A stretch of DNA of 64,000 nt from Pseudoflavitalea sp. G-6-1-2 (GTDB lineage: Bacteria > Bacteroidota > Bacteroidia > Chitinophagales > Chitinophagaceae): assembly GCF_012927185.1 (NCBI RefSeq), contig NZ_JABBGB010000002.1, positions 1,054,001-1,118,000 of the forward strand. Direction: 5' to 3'. This document shows, in pieces, positions 1 to 9,655 of this stretch. The notes below the pieces were generated by a model that ran no database searches, was not told the origin of the DNA, and saw nothing but the letters and a program-made list of their open reading frames with translations. The stretch's first letter is position 1. The number at the start of each line of letters is the position of its first letter. The position numbers were made by a program, and so were the translations under genes.

Positions 1-1
1 T

Positions 2-1084
2 TCGCTCCCCTGTTTTTCAAATGATGGCGCTTATCGCGTAAATGGTAATCAGCTGATTCCGGTATATGAAACCGATATCAGTGTGAAGAAGGAAATACTC
101 ACCATCAAACGAATCAATGAGCGGTTTGCAACCATCACAGTGAATTATGAATTCTTCAATCCCGGAAAAGGCAAAGAGCTGATAGTTGGGTTTGAAGCAT
201 ATACACCGTCGGGAGATGTAGACCCATCACCTGTGAACGGACATCATCCGTATATCAGCAAATTCACCGTCAACCTTAACGGGCTGGAAATTCCCTACAA
301 ATTGGCTTATGTAAAAGATAGCCTGTATTACAAAAACGGGAAATTCAAATCCCTTACACTTGCTCAGGCACAGGCGATGGCCGAAGAAACAGACTATCCC
401 GAATTCTTCTACGTATACCATTTCAAGGCCGCATTCAAAGAAGGATTGAATACACTTGTTCACACTTACATCGTTGAATTATCGAGCTCCATCACTGATA
501 ACTATTATCTCAACTATATACTTTCTGCGGCTGGGAGATGGGCTAACAGGCAGATAGACGATTTTACACTGAATATCGATATGGGAGACTTTCAGGATCT
601 GAATATCAGCAATTCATTTTTCAGGAGGTATAATGAGTGGGAATTAAAAGGCAACGTAAAAGCCATTCAGGAACGCGTAGAAAGCGAAGGAGAGAATCGT
701 AAATACTACTCGGTTTCCAGATTCTTTATCGAGAAAGGCTCCATTAGTTTCAGTAAGAAAAATTTCAAACCTACCGGAGAATTGCTTCTGGTTGAGCATA
801 ATGGTTATTACTACAGATGGAACAACGGAGATGATCTTTTCGATTCTAAACGGGATGGGCTCCCCTATCCCATCGAAAGTCAGGATGCTGTAAAAAGGCC
901 TGCGGACGAGCTTTCCAGAAGAATACTCAAAAATCTTCCCTTTGCAAGAAGAGGGTACATATTCAAAGCGCCCGAACTGCAAAGCTATTTCGAGAAGCAG
1001 CCATGGTACAGAAAAAATGAACAATATCAGCCGGTGTTGGAAAACCTGACCGCTGAAGAAAAGAAATGGCTGTCCACTCTTTAA
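2..1084 (+). CDS. YARHG domain protein, 5' end outside window
   Basis: The frame is open from the left edge, so the gene starts upstream and at least 360 residues are visible. An in-frame GTG at 83 is probably internal because the sequence before it (NDGAYRVNGNQLIPVYETDI) matches the conserved N-terminal part of this family as I recall it. The last ~55 residues are a YARHG domain: PFARRGYIFKAPELQSYF followed by EKQPWYR. YARHG domains are extracellular modules of unknown function, common in Bacteroidota lipoproteins and secreted proteins. The middle part (residues ~40-250) resembles the DUF4424-like region often seen before YARHG. No catalytic motif is visible. The gene ends 35 bp before a bidirectional terminator. 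Confidence 0.75.
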   Translation, partial: SLPCFSNDGAYRVNGNQLIPVYETDISVKKEILTIKRINERFATITVNYEFFNPGKGKELIVGFEAYTPSGDVDPSPVNGHHPYISKFTVNLNGLEIPYKLAYVKDSLYYKNGKFKSLTLAQAQAMAEETDYPEFFYVYHFKAAFKEGLNTLVHTYIVELSSSITDNYYLNYILSAAGRWANRQIDDFTLNIDMGDFQDLNISNSFFRRYNEWELKGNVKAIQERVESEGENRKYYSVSRFFIEKGSISFSKKNFKPTGELLLVEHNGYYYRWNNGDDLFDSKRDGLPYPIESQDAVKRPADELSRRILKNLPFARRGYIFKAPELQSYFEKQPWYRKNEQYQPVLENLTAEEKKWLSTL

Positions 1085-1118
1085 TAGATGTGCATTCAGA
1101 AAGAATATTCCGTTAACA

Positions 1119-1153
1119 GAAGAAGCCCTGCAATGCAAGGCTTCTTTATTTTT
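1119..1153. terminator. bidirectional terminator
   Basis: The inverted repeat AGAAGCC...GGCTTCT (with an inner TGCA/TGCA pairing) is followed by TTATTTTT. It lies between two convergent genes and can serve both. Confidence 0.7.
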
Positions 1154-1169
1154 ATGAGCGATTGTTTTA

Positions 1170-2165
1170 TCAGATCTTCACTATCATCTTTCCGATATTG
1201 CTTCCTTTGAACAAACCGAGGAATGCATTGGGCAGTTCATCAAAACCTTCAACGATGGTTTCCTTACTTTTTAATTTTCCTTCGCTGATCATTTTTGCAA
1301 TGGCCTGCCTTGCCTCCGGCCAGCGGGAATAATGCTGCCTGATCAGGAAGCCCTGAACGAGTAATCCTTTCATCAGAATCGGATACAGAATGCGCGGCCC
1401 TTTCGGTTCTTCTTTTGCGTTATACAAGGCTATTTGTCCGATCAGGGCAATCTTTCCCTGCATATTCATTCGTGCCACTACGGCATCGGTGATATCGCCT
1501 CCCACGTTATCCAGGTAACCATCGATCCCATCAGGACAGGTTCTTGCAAGAGCTGCGGGAATATCCTCTGTGTTGTAATTGATCACTTCATCGAAACCGA
1601 ATTCTTTTTTAAGCAACTCGTTTTTCTCATCGGAGCCTGCAATGCCGATGATGCGTGCTCCGTGGAGCTTCGCTATTTGTCCGGCTATAACGCCCACTGC
1701 ACCTGCGGCTCCGGAGATCACTATTGTTTGTCCGGGCTGCGGTTTGAGAATATCCACCACACCAAAATAGGCAGTGTACCCTGTGGTACCGAGAATGCCC
1801 AGATTATAACTATCCGGCACATCAACATCTCCAATGGGTTGCAGCTTGCTTCCTTCTGCGATAAATTTCGTTGCCCATGGCAACATGCCGGAAACTTTGT
1901 CACCGGGTTTGAGCGCAGCGAATCTGCTTTCTTCTACAATAGCCACTACACCACCTTCCAGCGGCTTATCTACCTGAAAAGGAGGAATGTAAGATTCAAC
2001 ATCGCGCATTCTTCCGCGCATATAGGGATCTACTGAAACATACAGCGGCCTGAGCAATACTTCGCCTTCTTTCAATGCAGGAAGTTCGATTTCTTCTGTA
2101 CGGAATTGCTGAAGACCCGGCGCTCCATCGGGCCTTGAAGCCAATACTATTTGTTTAACGGTCAT
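1170..2165 (-). CDS. NADP-dependent oxidoreductase, MDR family (CurA-like)
   Basis: The 331-residue protein is a zinc-independent medium-chain reductase of the curcumin/alkenal reductase (CurA, YncB, leukotriene B4 dehydrogenase) type. These cytosolic enzymes use NADPH to reduce activated C=C bonds of enals and enones. The N-terminal GroES-like part carries VSVDPYMRGRM, typical of this subgroup. The Rossmann part has the nucleotide-binding stretch VISGAAGAVGVIAGQIAKL at ~150-168. The zinc ligands of alcohol dehydrogenases are absent. Length is normal. The substrate cannot be told from sequence. The gene is alone on its strand with a 238-bp upstream region that separates it divergently from the sigma factor gene. 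Confidence 0.88.
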   Translation of the reverse strand: MTVKQIVLASRPDGAPGLQQFRTEEIELPALKEGEVLLRPLYVSVDPYMRGRMRDVESYIPPFQVDKPLEGGVVAIVEESRFAALKPGDKVSGMLPWATKFIAEGSKLQPIGDVDVPDSYNLGILGTTGYTAYFGVVDILKPQPGQTIVISGAAGAVGVIAGQIAKLHGARIIGIAGSDEKNELLKKEFGFDEVINYNTEDIPAALARTCPDGIDGYLDNVGGDITDAVVARMNMQGKIALIGQIALYNAKEEPKGPRILYPILMKGLLVQGFLIRQHYSRWPEARQAIAKMISEGKLKSKETIVEGFDELPNAFLGLFKGSNIGKMIVKI

Positions 2166-2403
2166 ACTATATGCTATTAATTATTGAATGATTGATCAAC
2201 TGTGCCTGCACAATCGATTCCACAGCATTTGCAGTGGTAAACAAAAGAACAGCAGTGCATAATGAATTGTTCGAACAGTAATATCTTTCTTGGAGCATGA
2301 ATAAATTTTCTGATCAACACCTTTTTATGAATAATCAATCCTTAACGTTCACTTAATATTACAACTCTAATTTCGCCGCGTCCCAAGTACAAATCCCTCA
2401 GCA

Positions 2404-2952
2404 ATGATCATAGACAAATCTTTACTGATGCGCCTGCAACAACAAGACAGGTCTGCATTTGAAGAAATCTATACGATCAGTCATCCCGCCCTTTACCGGT
2501 TTATCTTAAAAATGGTGAAGTCGCCGGAACTGGCCGAAGACGTTTGTCATGATGTATTTGTAAAGCTCTGGGACAAATCCCATCTCATCGATGCCGATCG
2601 TCCGTTGCAACCATTTCTGTTTGAGATAGCGAAAAATCATTTGCTGAATTTCATCAAACGCAACCACCGCGAAAAAGCCATCATTGCCGAAATGATGAAA
2701 CATGCGGAGCAGGCATCCAACACCACCGAACACAGCTACCAGTACAGGGAAACCCGCGCCAGGCTTGCAGATGCCATCGAACAGCTTCCACCGCAACGCA
2801 GGCATATTTTCCAGCTCTGCAAGGAAGAGGAATTGTCGTACATGCAGGTGGCCACTCATCTCCGCATCAGCGAAAGCACAGTGAACAATCAGATAGTAAA
2901 GGCACTCAAATTCGTGAGAGGAAGCCTCAGTTCATTGTTGATGTTACTTTAA
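2404..2952 (+). CDS. RNA polymerase sigma-70 factor, ECF (FecI-like)
   Basis: The 182-residue protein has sigma region 2 (ALYRFILKMVKSPELAEDVC, then DVFVKLWD) and region 4 (LPPQRRHIFQLCKEEELSYM followed by an HTH around ISESTVNNQIVKALKFVR). This is the Bacteroidota FecI-type ECF group that directs core polymerase to TonB-receptor promoters. It is followed 148 bp later by its expected partner, a FecR anti-sigma factor, and then by a TonB receptor with an STN domain. It probably transcribes that receptor operon. The direct target promoters are inferred from context only. Confidence 0.92.
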   Translation: MIIDKSLLMRLQQQDRSAFEEIYTISHPALYRFILKMVKSPELAEDVCHDVFVKLWDKSHLIDADRPLQPFLFEIAKNHLLNFIKRNHREKAIIAEMMKHAEQASNTTEHSYQYRETRARLADAIEQLPPQRRHIFQLCKEEELSYMQVATHLRISESTVNNQIVKALKFVRGSLSSLLMLL

Positions 2953-3100
2953 TCATCCACCTTCATTATTCTCTGTAACGCAGTATCTGCGCGCATTTGC
3001 GTGACCCAAAAACAATTCCTGAATATTTTTTGAAATGGAGTAGATGTAAGTGATCTTCTGTTGGTATATATGGAAAGCTCAAACACTACAGCAATAAAAA

Positions 3101-4093
3101 ATGCAGACTCCACAACAAAAAGAAATGGTGGACCTCCTGGTCAGATACCTCGAAAACCGCTGCACACCACAAGAGTTGCAGCAGGTAGAAAAGGTACTGG
3201 CCGGAGGCAGGCATGAAGAAGAATGGAAAGCGGCGCTCGACCTGACAGCAATGGACGTCCACTCCGACAATCAAGAACCTTTATCCGAAGAAAAATCATC
3301 ATCACTTTTTTCAAAGATCAATGAGACCATCGACCATCGCTCACCACGCGTGGTTTCAATGGCTAAGCGCAATATGCAACGCATAGCTGCAGCATCTGTG
3401 ATCATTATCGCAGCAGCAGGCTGGCTGCTGCTGCGGCAGGGCAATAAACCCGCAACAGAAACGCTGGCAGCCATCAGTACCGAAGCCAAACAACAAAAGA
3501 ACCTCATCCTGCCAGACGGCACAAAGATCTGGCTGAACAGTAACAGCAAACTGAGTTACAGATCGTCGTATGCATCAAAGAACCGGGAAGTTTATCTCGA
3601 AGGCGAAGCGTTCTTCGATGTAGCGCCCAATGCGGAATTGCCATTCAGCATTCACTCCTCAGATCTAACCGTGCAGGTACTGGGAACATCATTCAACGTT
3701 CGCTCATACCAAAACGACAGTGAGATCGATGTAGCAGTTGCAACCGGCAAAGTAGCCGTGATGGCTTCCGGTCAACAGCAGGTAATTTCACCCGGCAATT
3801 TGATCAGCTGGCACAAACAGAATGGCGGGTTTGAAAAGAGAACAATTGCCATCAACGATATCAATGCCTGGAGCACAGGCTGGATGGTATTTGACGAAGA
3901 AACGCTCGAAAGCGTCTGCCATGCGCTCGAACGCGCATACGGCGTGAACATTCATTTTGAAAACCCGGCGCTGCGCAATAAAAAGATCACACTGAAACAA
4001 AGACATGAACAGTTGAACAATGTACTCACCGTAATGTCTATCACCAGTGGCATCCAATATCGCAGACAAGGTAATGAAATATGGATCAGGTAA
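3101..4093 (+). CDS. FecR family anti-sigma factor
   Basis: The 330-residue inner-membrane protein has a cytoplasmic N-terminal part (about 1-90), a single membrane segment at about 95-112, and a periplasmic FecR domain around 130-240 (LPDGTKIWLNSNSKLSYRS, EVYLEGEAFFDV). The C-terminal DUF4974-type part begins near NAWSTGWMVFDEETLESVC. In the family the periplasmic part receives the signal from the STN domain of a TonB receptor and the cytoplasmic part releases the sigma factor. Gene order (sigma, FecR, receptor) matches this role. Length is typical. Confidence 0.93.
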   Translation: MQTPQQKEMVDLLVRYLENRCTPQELQQVEKVLAGGRHEEEWKAALDLTAMDVHSDNQEPLSEEKSSSLFSKINETIDHRSPRVVSMAKRNMQRIAAASVIIIAAAGWLLLRQGNKPATETLAAISTEAKQQKNLILPDGTKIWLNSNSKLSYRSSYASKNREVYLEGEAFFDVAPNAELPFSIHSSDLTVQVLGTSFNVRSYQNDSEIDVAVATGKVAVMASGQQQVISPGNLISWHKQNGGFEKRTIAINDINAWSTGWMVFDEETLESVCHALERAYGVNIHFENPALRNKKITLKQRHEQLNNVLTVMSITSGIQYRRQGNEIWIR

Positions 4094-4201
4094 TCTCTAA
4101 AACCGATATATGAGCTAAAAAGAAAAGCGGAAGTACGTGGGGTACTCCCGCCCTATTAACAGCCTCTAAAAATTTATCATCAAACAAGACTATTAAAAGC
4201 A

Positions 4202-7200
4202 ATGTACAATTTTACTGAAAATAGTAAAAAGGGATTACTATTTCTTTACCCGAACCGTATCAGCTGTATTTTGCTGGCGCTGATAATGCTGGCGATTCTC
4301 CCGGCAGCAGCCATTGCGCAGGATGCGAAGGCAACAAAGATTACCCTTCATGTAAACGCACAATCGCTCAAAGCCGTTCTCGGCAAGATCGAAGAGCTGA
4401 GCACACTTCATTTTTCGTATGCTCCTGAAGTTGGGAATATCAGTCCGGTTTCAGTCTCTGCCGACAACAAACCAGCAGAAGATGTACTGAAAGATCTGAG
4501 CAAACGATATGCAGTTCAGTTCAGAACAATCGGCTCGATGATCGCAGTAACAAAATCTGCCGTTACGGAAACAAAACCAGCAGCTCCCCAGAAAGATCCA
4601 GGCCGCATCATCGGAAAAGTGATCGACGAAGAAACCGGAGATCCCTTATCTGAAGTAACCATCCGCATCGGTTCAAGGGGCTTCAACAGCGGACCAGACG
4701 GGTCTTTCAGCATTCCCATGCCAAAAGGAACGTATCAGGCCGAGATCTCTTACGTAGGTTACGGCACCAAACAAATCACAGATATTGAAGTAAAGGATGA
4801 TCAGAATTTTGATCTGACCGTAACACTCAAAAGAGAAAAGAATACACTCACGGGAGTGGTAGTAAAATCATCTGCGAGAAAAGAAAGCATCAATGCACTC
4901 TATGTTCGCCAGAAGAACGAGGCCGGCATCATCAACGGCATCACGCGCCAGCAGATTTCAGCGCTCCCCGACAAGAATGTGGGCGAAACGCTGAAGCGCA
5001 TTTCGGGCGTGAGCACCAACGATAACCGCAGAGTGGTAGTGCGCGGCATTGCAGAACGATACAATGTTGCCATGATGGATGGCGCCATCCTCCCCAGCAC
5101 AGATGTGCAGGTGCGCGACTTCGAATTCGATATCATTCCCAGCAACCTCATCGATAATGTGGTGGTATCAAAAACATCCACTCCCGATATGAGTTTTGGC
5201 TTCGGCGGAGGGCTTGTACAAGTGAATACATTCGCCATACCCAGCCAGAATTTCACCACATTCGGGTTCGGAACAAAATACGTAGATGGCAGCACCGGTA
5301 AAGATTTCCTGGGTTATGGCCGTGGGAAAAACGACTACCTCGGATTTGACGATGGCATCAGAGATCACTTTCCGAAAGACCTGCTGCTCTTCAACGGAAG
5401 AAACTACAATCCGCAAAAACCCAATGCAGTTCCGGACCCAGGCACAACGCTCATCACTCCCGAAATGATTGCAGCGCAGAACAAAAAGATCGGAGGTCTC
5501 GAAAGAATGGGAACACGCAGATACACCACTGCACCCGGACAAAATTATCAGTTCAGCCTTGGCCGCACCTACCAGATAAAAGAAAGCCGCTTCGGTTTTG
5601 TAGGATCTATCAGCTACCGCAACGAACAATCCATCGACGATATTCCGATCTTCGAACGCGGCAACTGGGAAAAACCCGGAAAGGCAGCGTACGACGCAAT
5701 TACAGAAGAACCAATTGACGGCGCTGCAGCAAAGCAATACAACTTCAGCACCAGCTGGGGTGCATTGTTCAACATGGGATGGAGTGCCAAAAATCACAAG
5801 ATCACAGTACGCAATTTCTATTCGAGAGTATTCAACAATCAGTTTTCGCGCATCATTGGATTTGGCAACGAAATTGGTTTTGGCTCACTGCCCGCGATCC
5901 GCGAATATGATCGTCCAAAATTCATAGATCTGTTGCAGAACCGCATCAATGGCGAGCATACATTCGGAGCGCTTCGTTTCGAATGGAATGTATCCCGCAA
6001 CAAACTGGAGAACCTCGAAAAAGATGCAGTGGAAGCATGGCTCGGACCAAGCAAAACGCTGAACGAAATACTGTACAATGTAATGCCAAGTGGCGCTACG
6101 CAACCGGGCACAGGCACATTCAACAGAGCACAGTACTACTATAAAGAAACCAACAAAAGCGCTGAAGCTTCGGTCAGTTACAATCTGAATCTGCTGGGAC
6201 AAAAGCAGGTGATCAAAGCAGGTTACCAGTACCTCGTTCGTCATGGTGTGTACGACTGGACCATCCTCCCCATCGGAACACTTCAACCCACCGGATCGAT
6301 CTATCCGTTTGTACCGGTGCAGCAATGGAATAAGTTTCTCGATTTCAAAGATCCGCTGAAAGATCTGTTCTATTTCCCTGCGGAATTCTCCATGAATGGA
6401 TATGATGGCAAGAACACCAATCAGGCAGTATACGGAATGCTCGACAACAGATTCACCAAATGGCTTCGACTGGTTTGGGGAGTGCGTGCCGAATATTACA
6501 AATACGAAAGACTGAAGAGCGGAGCCAATGATCTTGTGATCAACCAGATGATCGAGCGCAGCAAAAAGGAAAGATTTGTAGATCCGGAAACAGGCAGGAT
6601 CGTAACAGCAAATGCCAGCCCTGAAAGCGAAGAAAAAACATGGCGTTACCTGCCTTCAGCAAGCCTTACCATTACTCCGCTTAAAAACTTCAATATCCGC
6701 GCAGCTTATTCACAATCGGTAGTAAGGCCGGCACTGATCGAGAACTCGCGCATGATCCGTTATGATCCGGGTATCGGAGCTTATCGTATGAACGAAGGTG
6801 TTTTATCTACCGTGATCGATCACTACGATTTCCGCCTCGAATGGTATCCCAAACCCGGTGAAGTGATTTCTGCAGGTTACTTCTACAAATATTTCGACAA
6901 ACCTGTTGAGATCTACAGAAACATGCCAGATGCCACAGGCCGCATCTACGTTGTTACTCAGAACTCAGACTGGGCAAAGGTTCAGGGATGGGAGTTCGAT
7001 CTCCGCAAAAGCCTCGGATTTATAAAACCCGAATGGAAATTCCTGGACAATATTTATTTCAACGGAAACCTCACATTGCAACAATCGAGCGTACAGGCAA
7101 GCCAGTATGTGGGCAAATCGATGGGGGATGATAAATACGGAAGACTGTACGTATACCGCACCAGAAAGCAGCTCAAAGAAAACAGACCTCTTTACGGACA

Positions 7201-7678
7201 GGTACCGGTTCTCTACAACCTGGGACTGCAATATGATGGCAGTCGTTTCGGCGCCAATATCGCCTTCAATTACATGGGGTACAAAACATTCGCCACCGGC
7301 ATGTCTCCGAACATCGTGGAATATGAGCGTCCACGCAATCAGCTCGATGCGCAGCTGAGCTACGCTTTCCTGAAAGACAAGAAACTCACTGTAAGACTGA
7401 ACATGAGCAACCTCCTCAATGATCCATATCGTTTCTACATTAACAACTACACAACCTACAAGTATCAGGACAGATGGAAAGGTCTCGGTGATTCAGAAAT
7501 CCCTGTTACCGATTGGAGCGAAGTATACGAGTGGAAACCAGGCTTCTCACAGAAATACGAAAAAGGTGAATTCGAATTATCAGCCGACGGAAAAACAAAG
7601 ACCCGTACCGGCGACAAGGATACCTTCATCCGCAAAGTAGGTGCATCGTTCAGCATCTCCGTAGCATGGTCGTTCTAA
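4202..7678 (+). CDS. TonB-dependent receptor with STN signalling domain
   Basis: The 1158-residue outer-membrane protein has a signal peptide ending near AAAIAQDAKA (residue ~40). An STN domain covers ~48-115 (ITLHVNAQSLKAVLGKIEEL). A CarboxypepD_reg-like beta domain follows at ~135-215 (GRIIGKVIDEETGDPLSEVT), then the plug with LPDKNVGETLKRISGVST, and a beta barrel ending in aromatic F. The SusC hallmark motif GSRGSNGV is missing, so this is a general TonB receptor rather than SusC. Linkage to FecI/FecR and the STN domain point to substrate-induced signalling at the outer membrane. The substrate (siderophore, glycan, peptide) is unknown. Two lipoprotein genes follow within 24 bp and 6 bp, suggesting one operon. 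Confidence 0.92.
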   Translation: MYNFTENSKKGLLFLYPNRISCILLALIMLAILPAAAIAQDAKATKITLHVNAQSLKAVLGKIEELSTLHFSYAPEVGNISPVSVSADNKPAEDVLKDLSKRYAVQFRTIGSMIAVTKSAVTETKPAAPQKDPGRIIGKVIDEETGDPLSEVTIRIGSRGFNSGPDGSFSIPMPKGTYQAEISYVGYGTKQITDIEVKDDQNFDLTVTLKREKNTLTGVVVKSSARKESINALYVRQKNEAGIINGITRQQISALPDKNVGETLKRISGVSTNDNRRVVVRGIAERYNVAMMDGAILPSTDVQVRDFEFDIIPSNLIDNVVVSKTSTPDMSFGFGGGLVQVNTFAIPSQNFTTFGFGTKYVDGSTGKDFLGYGRGKNDYLGFDDGIRDHFPKDLLLFNGRNYNPQKPNAVPDPGTTLITPEMIAAQNKKIGGLERMGTRRYTTAPGQNYQFSLGRTYQIKESRFGFVGSISYRNEQSIDDIPIFERGNWEKPGKAAYDAITEEPIDGAAAKQYNFSTSWGALFNMGWSAKNHKITVRNFYSRVFNNQFSRIIGFGNEIGFGSLPAIREYDRPKFIDLLQNRINGEHTFGALRFEWNVSRNKLENLEKDAVEAWLGPSKTLNEILYNVMPSGATQPGTGTFNRAQYYYKETNKSAEASVSYNLNLLGQKQVIKAGYQYLVRHGVYDWTILPIGTLQPTGSIYPFVPVQQWNKFLDFKDPLKDLFYFPAEFSMNGYDGKNTNQAVYGMLDNRFTKWLRLVWGVRAEYYKYERLKSGANDLVINQMIERSKKERFVDPETGRIVTANASPESEEKTWRYLPSASLTITPLKNFNIRAAYSQSVVRPALIENSRMIRYDPGIGAYRMNEGVLSTVIDHYDFRLEWYPKPGEVISAGYFYKYFDKPVEIYRNMPDATGRIYVVTQNSDWAKVQGWEFDLRKSLGFIKPEWKFLDNIYFNGNLTLQQSSVQASQYVGKSMGDDKYGRLYVYRTRKQLKENRPLYGQVPVLYNLGLQYDGSRFGANIAFNYMGYKTFATGMSPNIVEYERPRNQLDAQLSYAFLKDKKLTVRLNMSNLLNDPYRFYINNYTTYKYQDRWKGLGDSEIPVTDWSEVYEWKPGFSQKYEKGEFELSADGKTKTRTGDKDTFIRKVGASFSISVAWSF

Positions 7679-7701
7679 ATTCAATCAAACAAATCAGCAC
7701 A

Positions 7702-8490
7702 ATGACACTCAATAAAATATTTGCACTTCCGATAGCCTTGCTGCTGCTGGCTTCGGTTGCCTGCAAAAAGACATCAAACGATTTTCTGTACAAGAACAAG
7801 ATGCTTCCCATCAACATCCAGGGCTATAATGGCAGTGGGTCGCAACTGCTGGTAACAGTAGATACTTTCAAATTCGTATCACCACTCACTACAGGCTCTT
7901 TCGATCTGAGTGAGGCCTATACATTCCCCCCCGGCAAAACAAGTGTAAAACTCAGCATCACAGAAAAAGAAAGCGGAAAATCTGTGCTGGACAGAGAGCT
8001 GAAATCAACAGACGATCTCACTAAGATCAGTTTCTTTTACATGAACGGGATTGTAGCAGACATGCCAGCGAAAGAAGCAAAGGAAGATGGCAAGCTGAAG
8101 ATCTCTTATATGTTCATGCCTACCGTAACCAAATACACAGAGCCGGTAGACATTGTACTGGGGAAGTTTTATTTCATACCCAAAGTATTTGAAGAGATCA
8201 CCAGAATTAAGAATGTGAAGCCTTATGAGTTTTCTCAAACCATCAGTCTTACTCCTTTTTCGTTAACAGGGCAGACATACAACGGGCAACCAACCCCACT
8301 TCTCTTCCTGGCCTATATCTGCAAAGCGGGCACCAATCAATTTTACACAGAAGGCACCGAGTATACCTGGCATGTATCTTCTTCTACCGCGCCCAAACCA
8401 GCAGCAAATGCAGCTTCGAGCACCATCTACATTTTCAGCGAAGCTCCGGTAGGAAACAGTATGCGTTTTTTCAAGAACCTGGAATTATAA
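7702..8490 (+). CDS. hypothetical lipoprotein of the TonB receptor operon (paralogue 1)
   Basis: The start at 7702 is preferred over an in-frame ATG at 7666, which would overlap the receptor gene and put extra residues before the signal peptide. From 7702 the protein begins MTLNKIFALPIALLLLASVA followed by CKK, a classic lipoprotein signal with the acylated Cys. The 262-residue product has no family I recognise. It shares a GYNGS...L...DT element near the N terminus and the general layout with the next gene, so the two look like an old tandem duplication. A surface or periplasmic accessory role for the receptor is inferred from position only. Confidence 0.75.
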   Translation: MTLNKIFALPIALLLLASVACKKTSNDFLYKNKMLPINIQGYNGSGSQLLVTVDTFKFVSPLTTGSFDLSEAYTFPPGKTSVKLSITEKESGKSVLDRELKSTDDLTKISFFYMNGIVADMPAKEAKEDGKLKISYMFMPTVTKYTEPVDIVLGKFYFIPKVFEEITRIKNVKPYEFSQTISLTPFSLTGQTYNGQPTPLLFLAYICKAGTNQFYTEGTEYTWHVSSSTAPKPAANAASSTIYIFSEAPVGNSMRFFKNLEL

Positions 8491-8496
8491 AACAAA

Positions 8497-9294
8497 ATGA
8501 AAACGAAACAAATCATACAACGACTGTTCAGCATTGCATTGCTCTCATCAATGCTTACAGCCTGCAATAAAAAAGACACCAACTACGAAAAAGCAATCCA
8601 TGTACTGGTTACAGGCTACAATGGATCAGAGGGTGTATTACAGGCAGCTATCGACACTACTGCTCTGGACAAGGAGGTAGCGTATGGGAAATACCTGACC
8701 AAAGCCAATTCAATCCTTGAGCTGAACTTTACCCATTCTTTCCTGTCTGGCAGTAAGAATCAGACTTTGACGCTCACAGATACAACCACCAATAAGGTTG
8801 TCTTCAGCAAACCCTTGCCGGAAGCAGGAACAAAAGCATTTTTCAATTTTGTATTGATCGATGGCAAGGAGCTGCCACTCAATCCTCCTGCTGCTGATGC
8901 ATCAACCAACAAAATCGGATTTTACATTCACACACCCGGACAGGATGCAGCGGTAGACATTATCTTCTATCGCAAAGACGCGAACAGTGAAACGGAGTAC
9001 AGAGAATATTTAGCCAGGAACGTTCAGCCAAACAAATGGGTATTCGTGAACTATGTATCGGCTGCGGGTTTCGACCAAAGAGATCTGCTGAATGTTTCAA
9101 AAATTCTTTTTACCAAAACAGGCACAACCGATCAGTGGGCATTCAACGACGATGCCAACCTCAGTAAGATGGATGCTGGTGGAATGAGCTTGCCGCTTGC
9201 AGGTGAAAAAGGATTGGTGCTCCCCTACTTCATCGTACCCGGTGAGCAATTGGGCAGAGTTCGCATGTTCTTCTCTCCTGACAGATTGTGGTAG
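8497..9294 (+). CDS. hypothetical lipoprotein of the TonB receptor operon (paralogue 2)
   Basis: The 265-residue protein starts with a lipoprotein signal (LLSSMLTACNKK, acylated Cys at ~23). It begins 6 bp after the previous gene. IHVLVTGYNGSEGVLQAAID mirrors the GYNGSGSQLLVTVD segment of the neighbour, and a later VDIIFY block matches VDIVLG in the neighbour. The function is unknown. A strong terminator 17 bp downstream marks the end of the FecI-linked operon. Confidence 0.75.
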   Translation: MKTKQIIQRLFSIALLSSMLTACNKKDTNYEKAIHVLVTGYNGSEGVLQAAIDTTALDKEVAYGKYLTKANSILELNFTHSFLSGSKNQTLTLTDTTTNKVVFSKPLPEAGTKAFFNFVLIDGKELPLNPPAADASTNKIGFYIHTPGQDAAVDIIFYRKDANSETEYREYLARNVQPNKWVFVNYVSAAGFDQRDLLNVSKILFTKTGTTDQWAFNDDANLSKMDAGGMSLPLAGEKGLVLPYFIVPGEQLGRVRMFFSPDRLW

Positions 9295-9311
9295 ATTAAT
9301 AATAGATGTTC

Positions 9312-9347
9312 AAAAAAAGCGGAGGACAATTGTTCTCCGCTTTTTTT
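9312..9347 (+). terminator. rho-independent terminator of the TonB receptor operon
   Basis: A GC-rich stem AGCGGAG/CTCCGCT flanked by A7 and T7 runs ends the transcript. The symmetry allows function in both directions. Confidence 0.85.
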
Positions 9348-9655
9348 GTTTTGATGAACGAAGATCAGCCCCAATATTATCTGTACATGATTATCACCCG
9401 TTGAGCAAAATCTACAACTGTTCGTTAGGTTATCAACCCAAATCGCTTGCGTATATAACCGCACCCGCGTCGAACCGGAATATTCCTTCAAATGTGCAAA
9501 ACTTGCGCAACCGTTTGATTATTGAGAAAACGGTGGTGCAATGTTACTCACCGGCTTTAACATTTCTTAAACAATTGGATTTGTCGTATTTTTTCTTGTG
9601 CTATAACGGTTTTGCAACTAACGGCAACACATTCATCAACCAAAACTTAATTCAC
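9348..9655. other. leader region of the SusC operon, no gene seen
   Basis: This ~300-bp stretch is AT-rich toward the end. A coding frame continues upstream of the SusC start through it, but it has no signal sequence and runs back into the previous lipoprotein gene, so it is chance. The SusC promoter should be here. No clear TTTG/TAnnTTTG pair could be fixed by eye. Confidence 0.4.

Noticed and set aside
9197-9655. In-frame extension upstream of the SusC start
   Set aside because: It overlaps the preceding lipoprotein gene and its terminator; the signal peptide begins at 9656.
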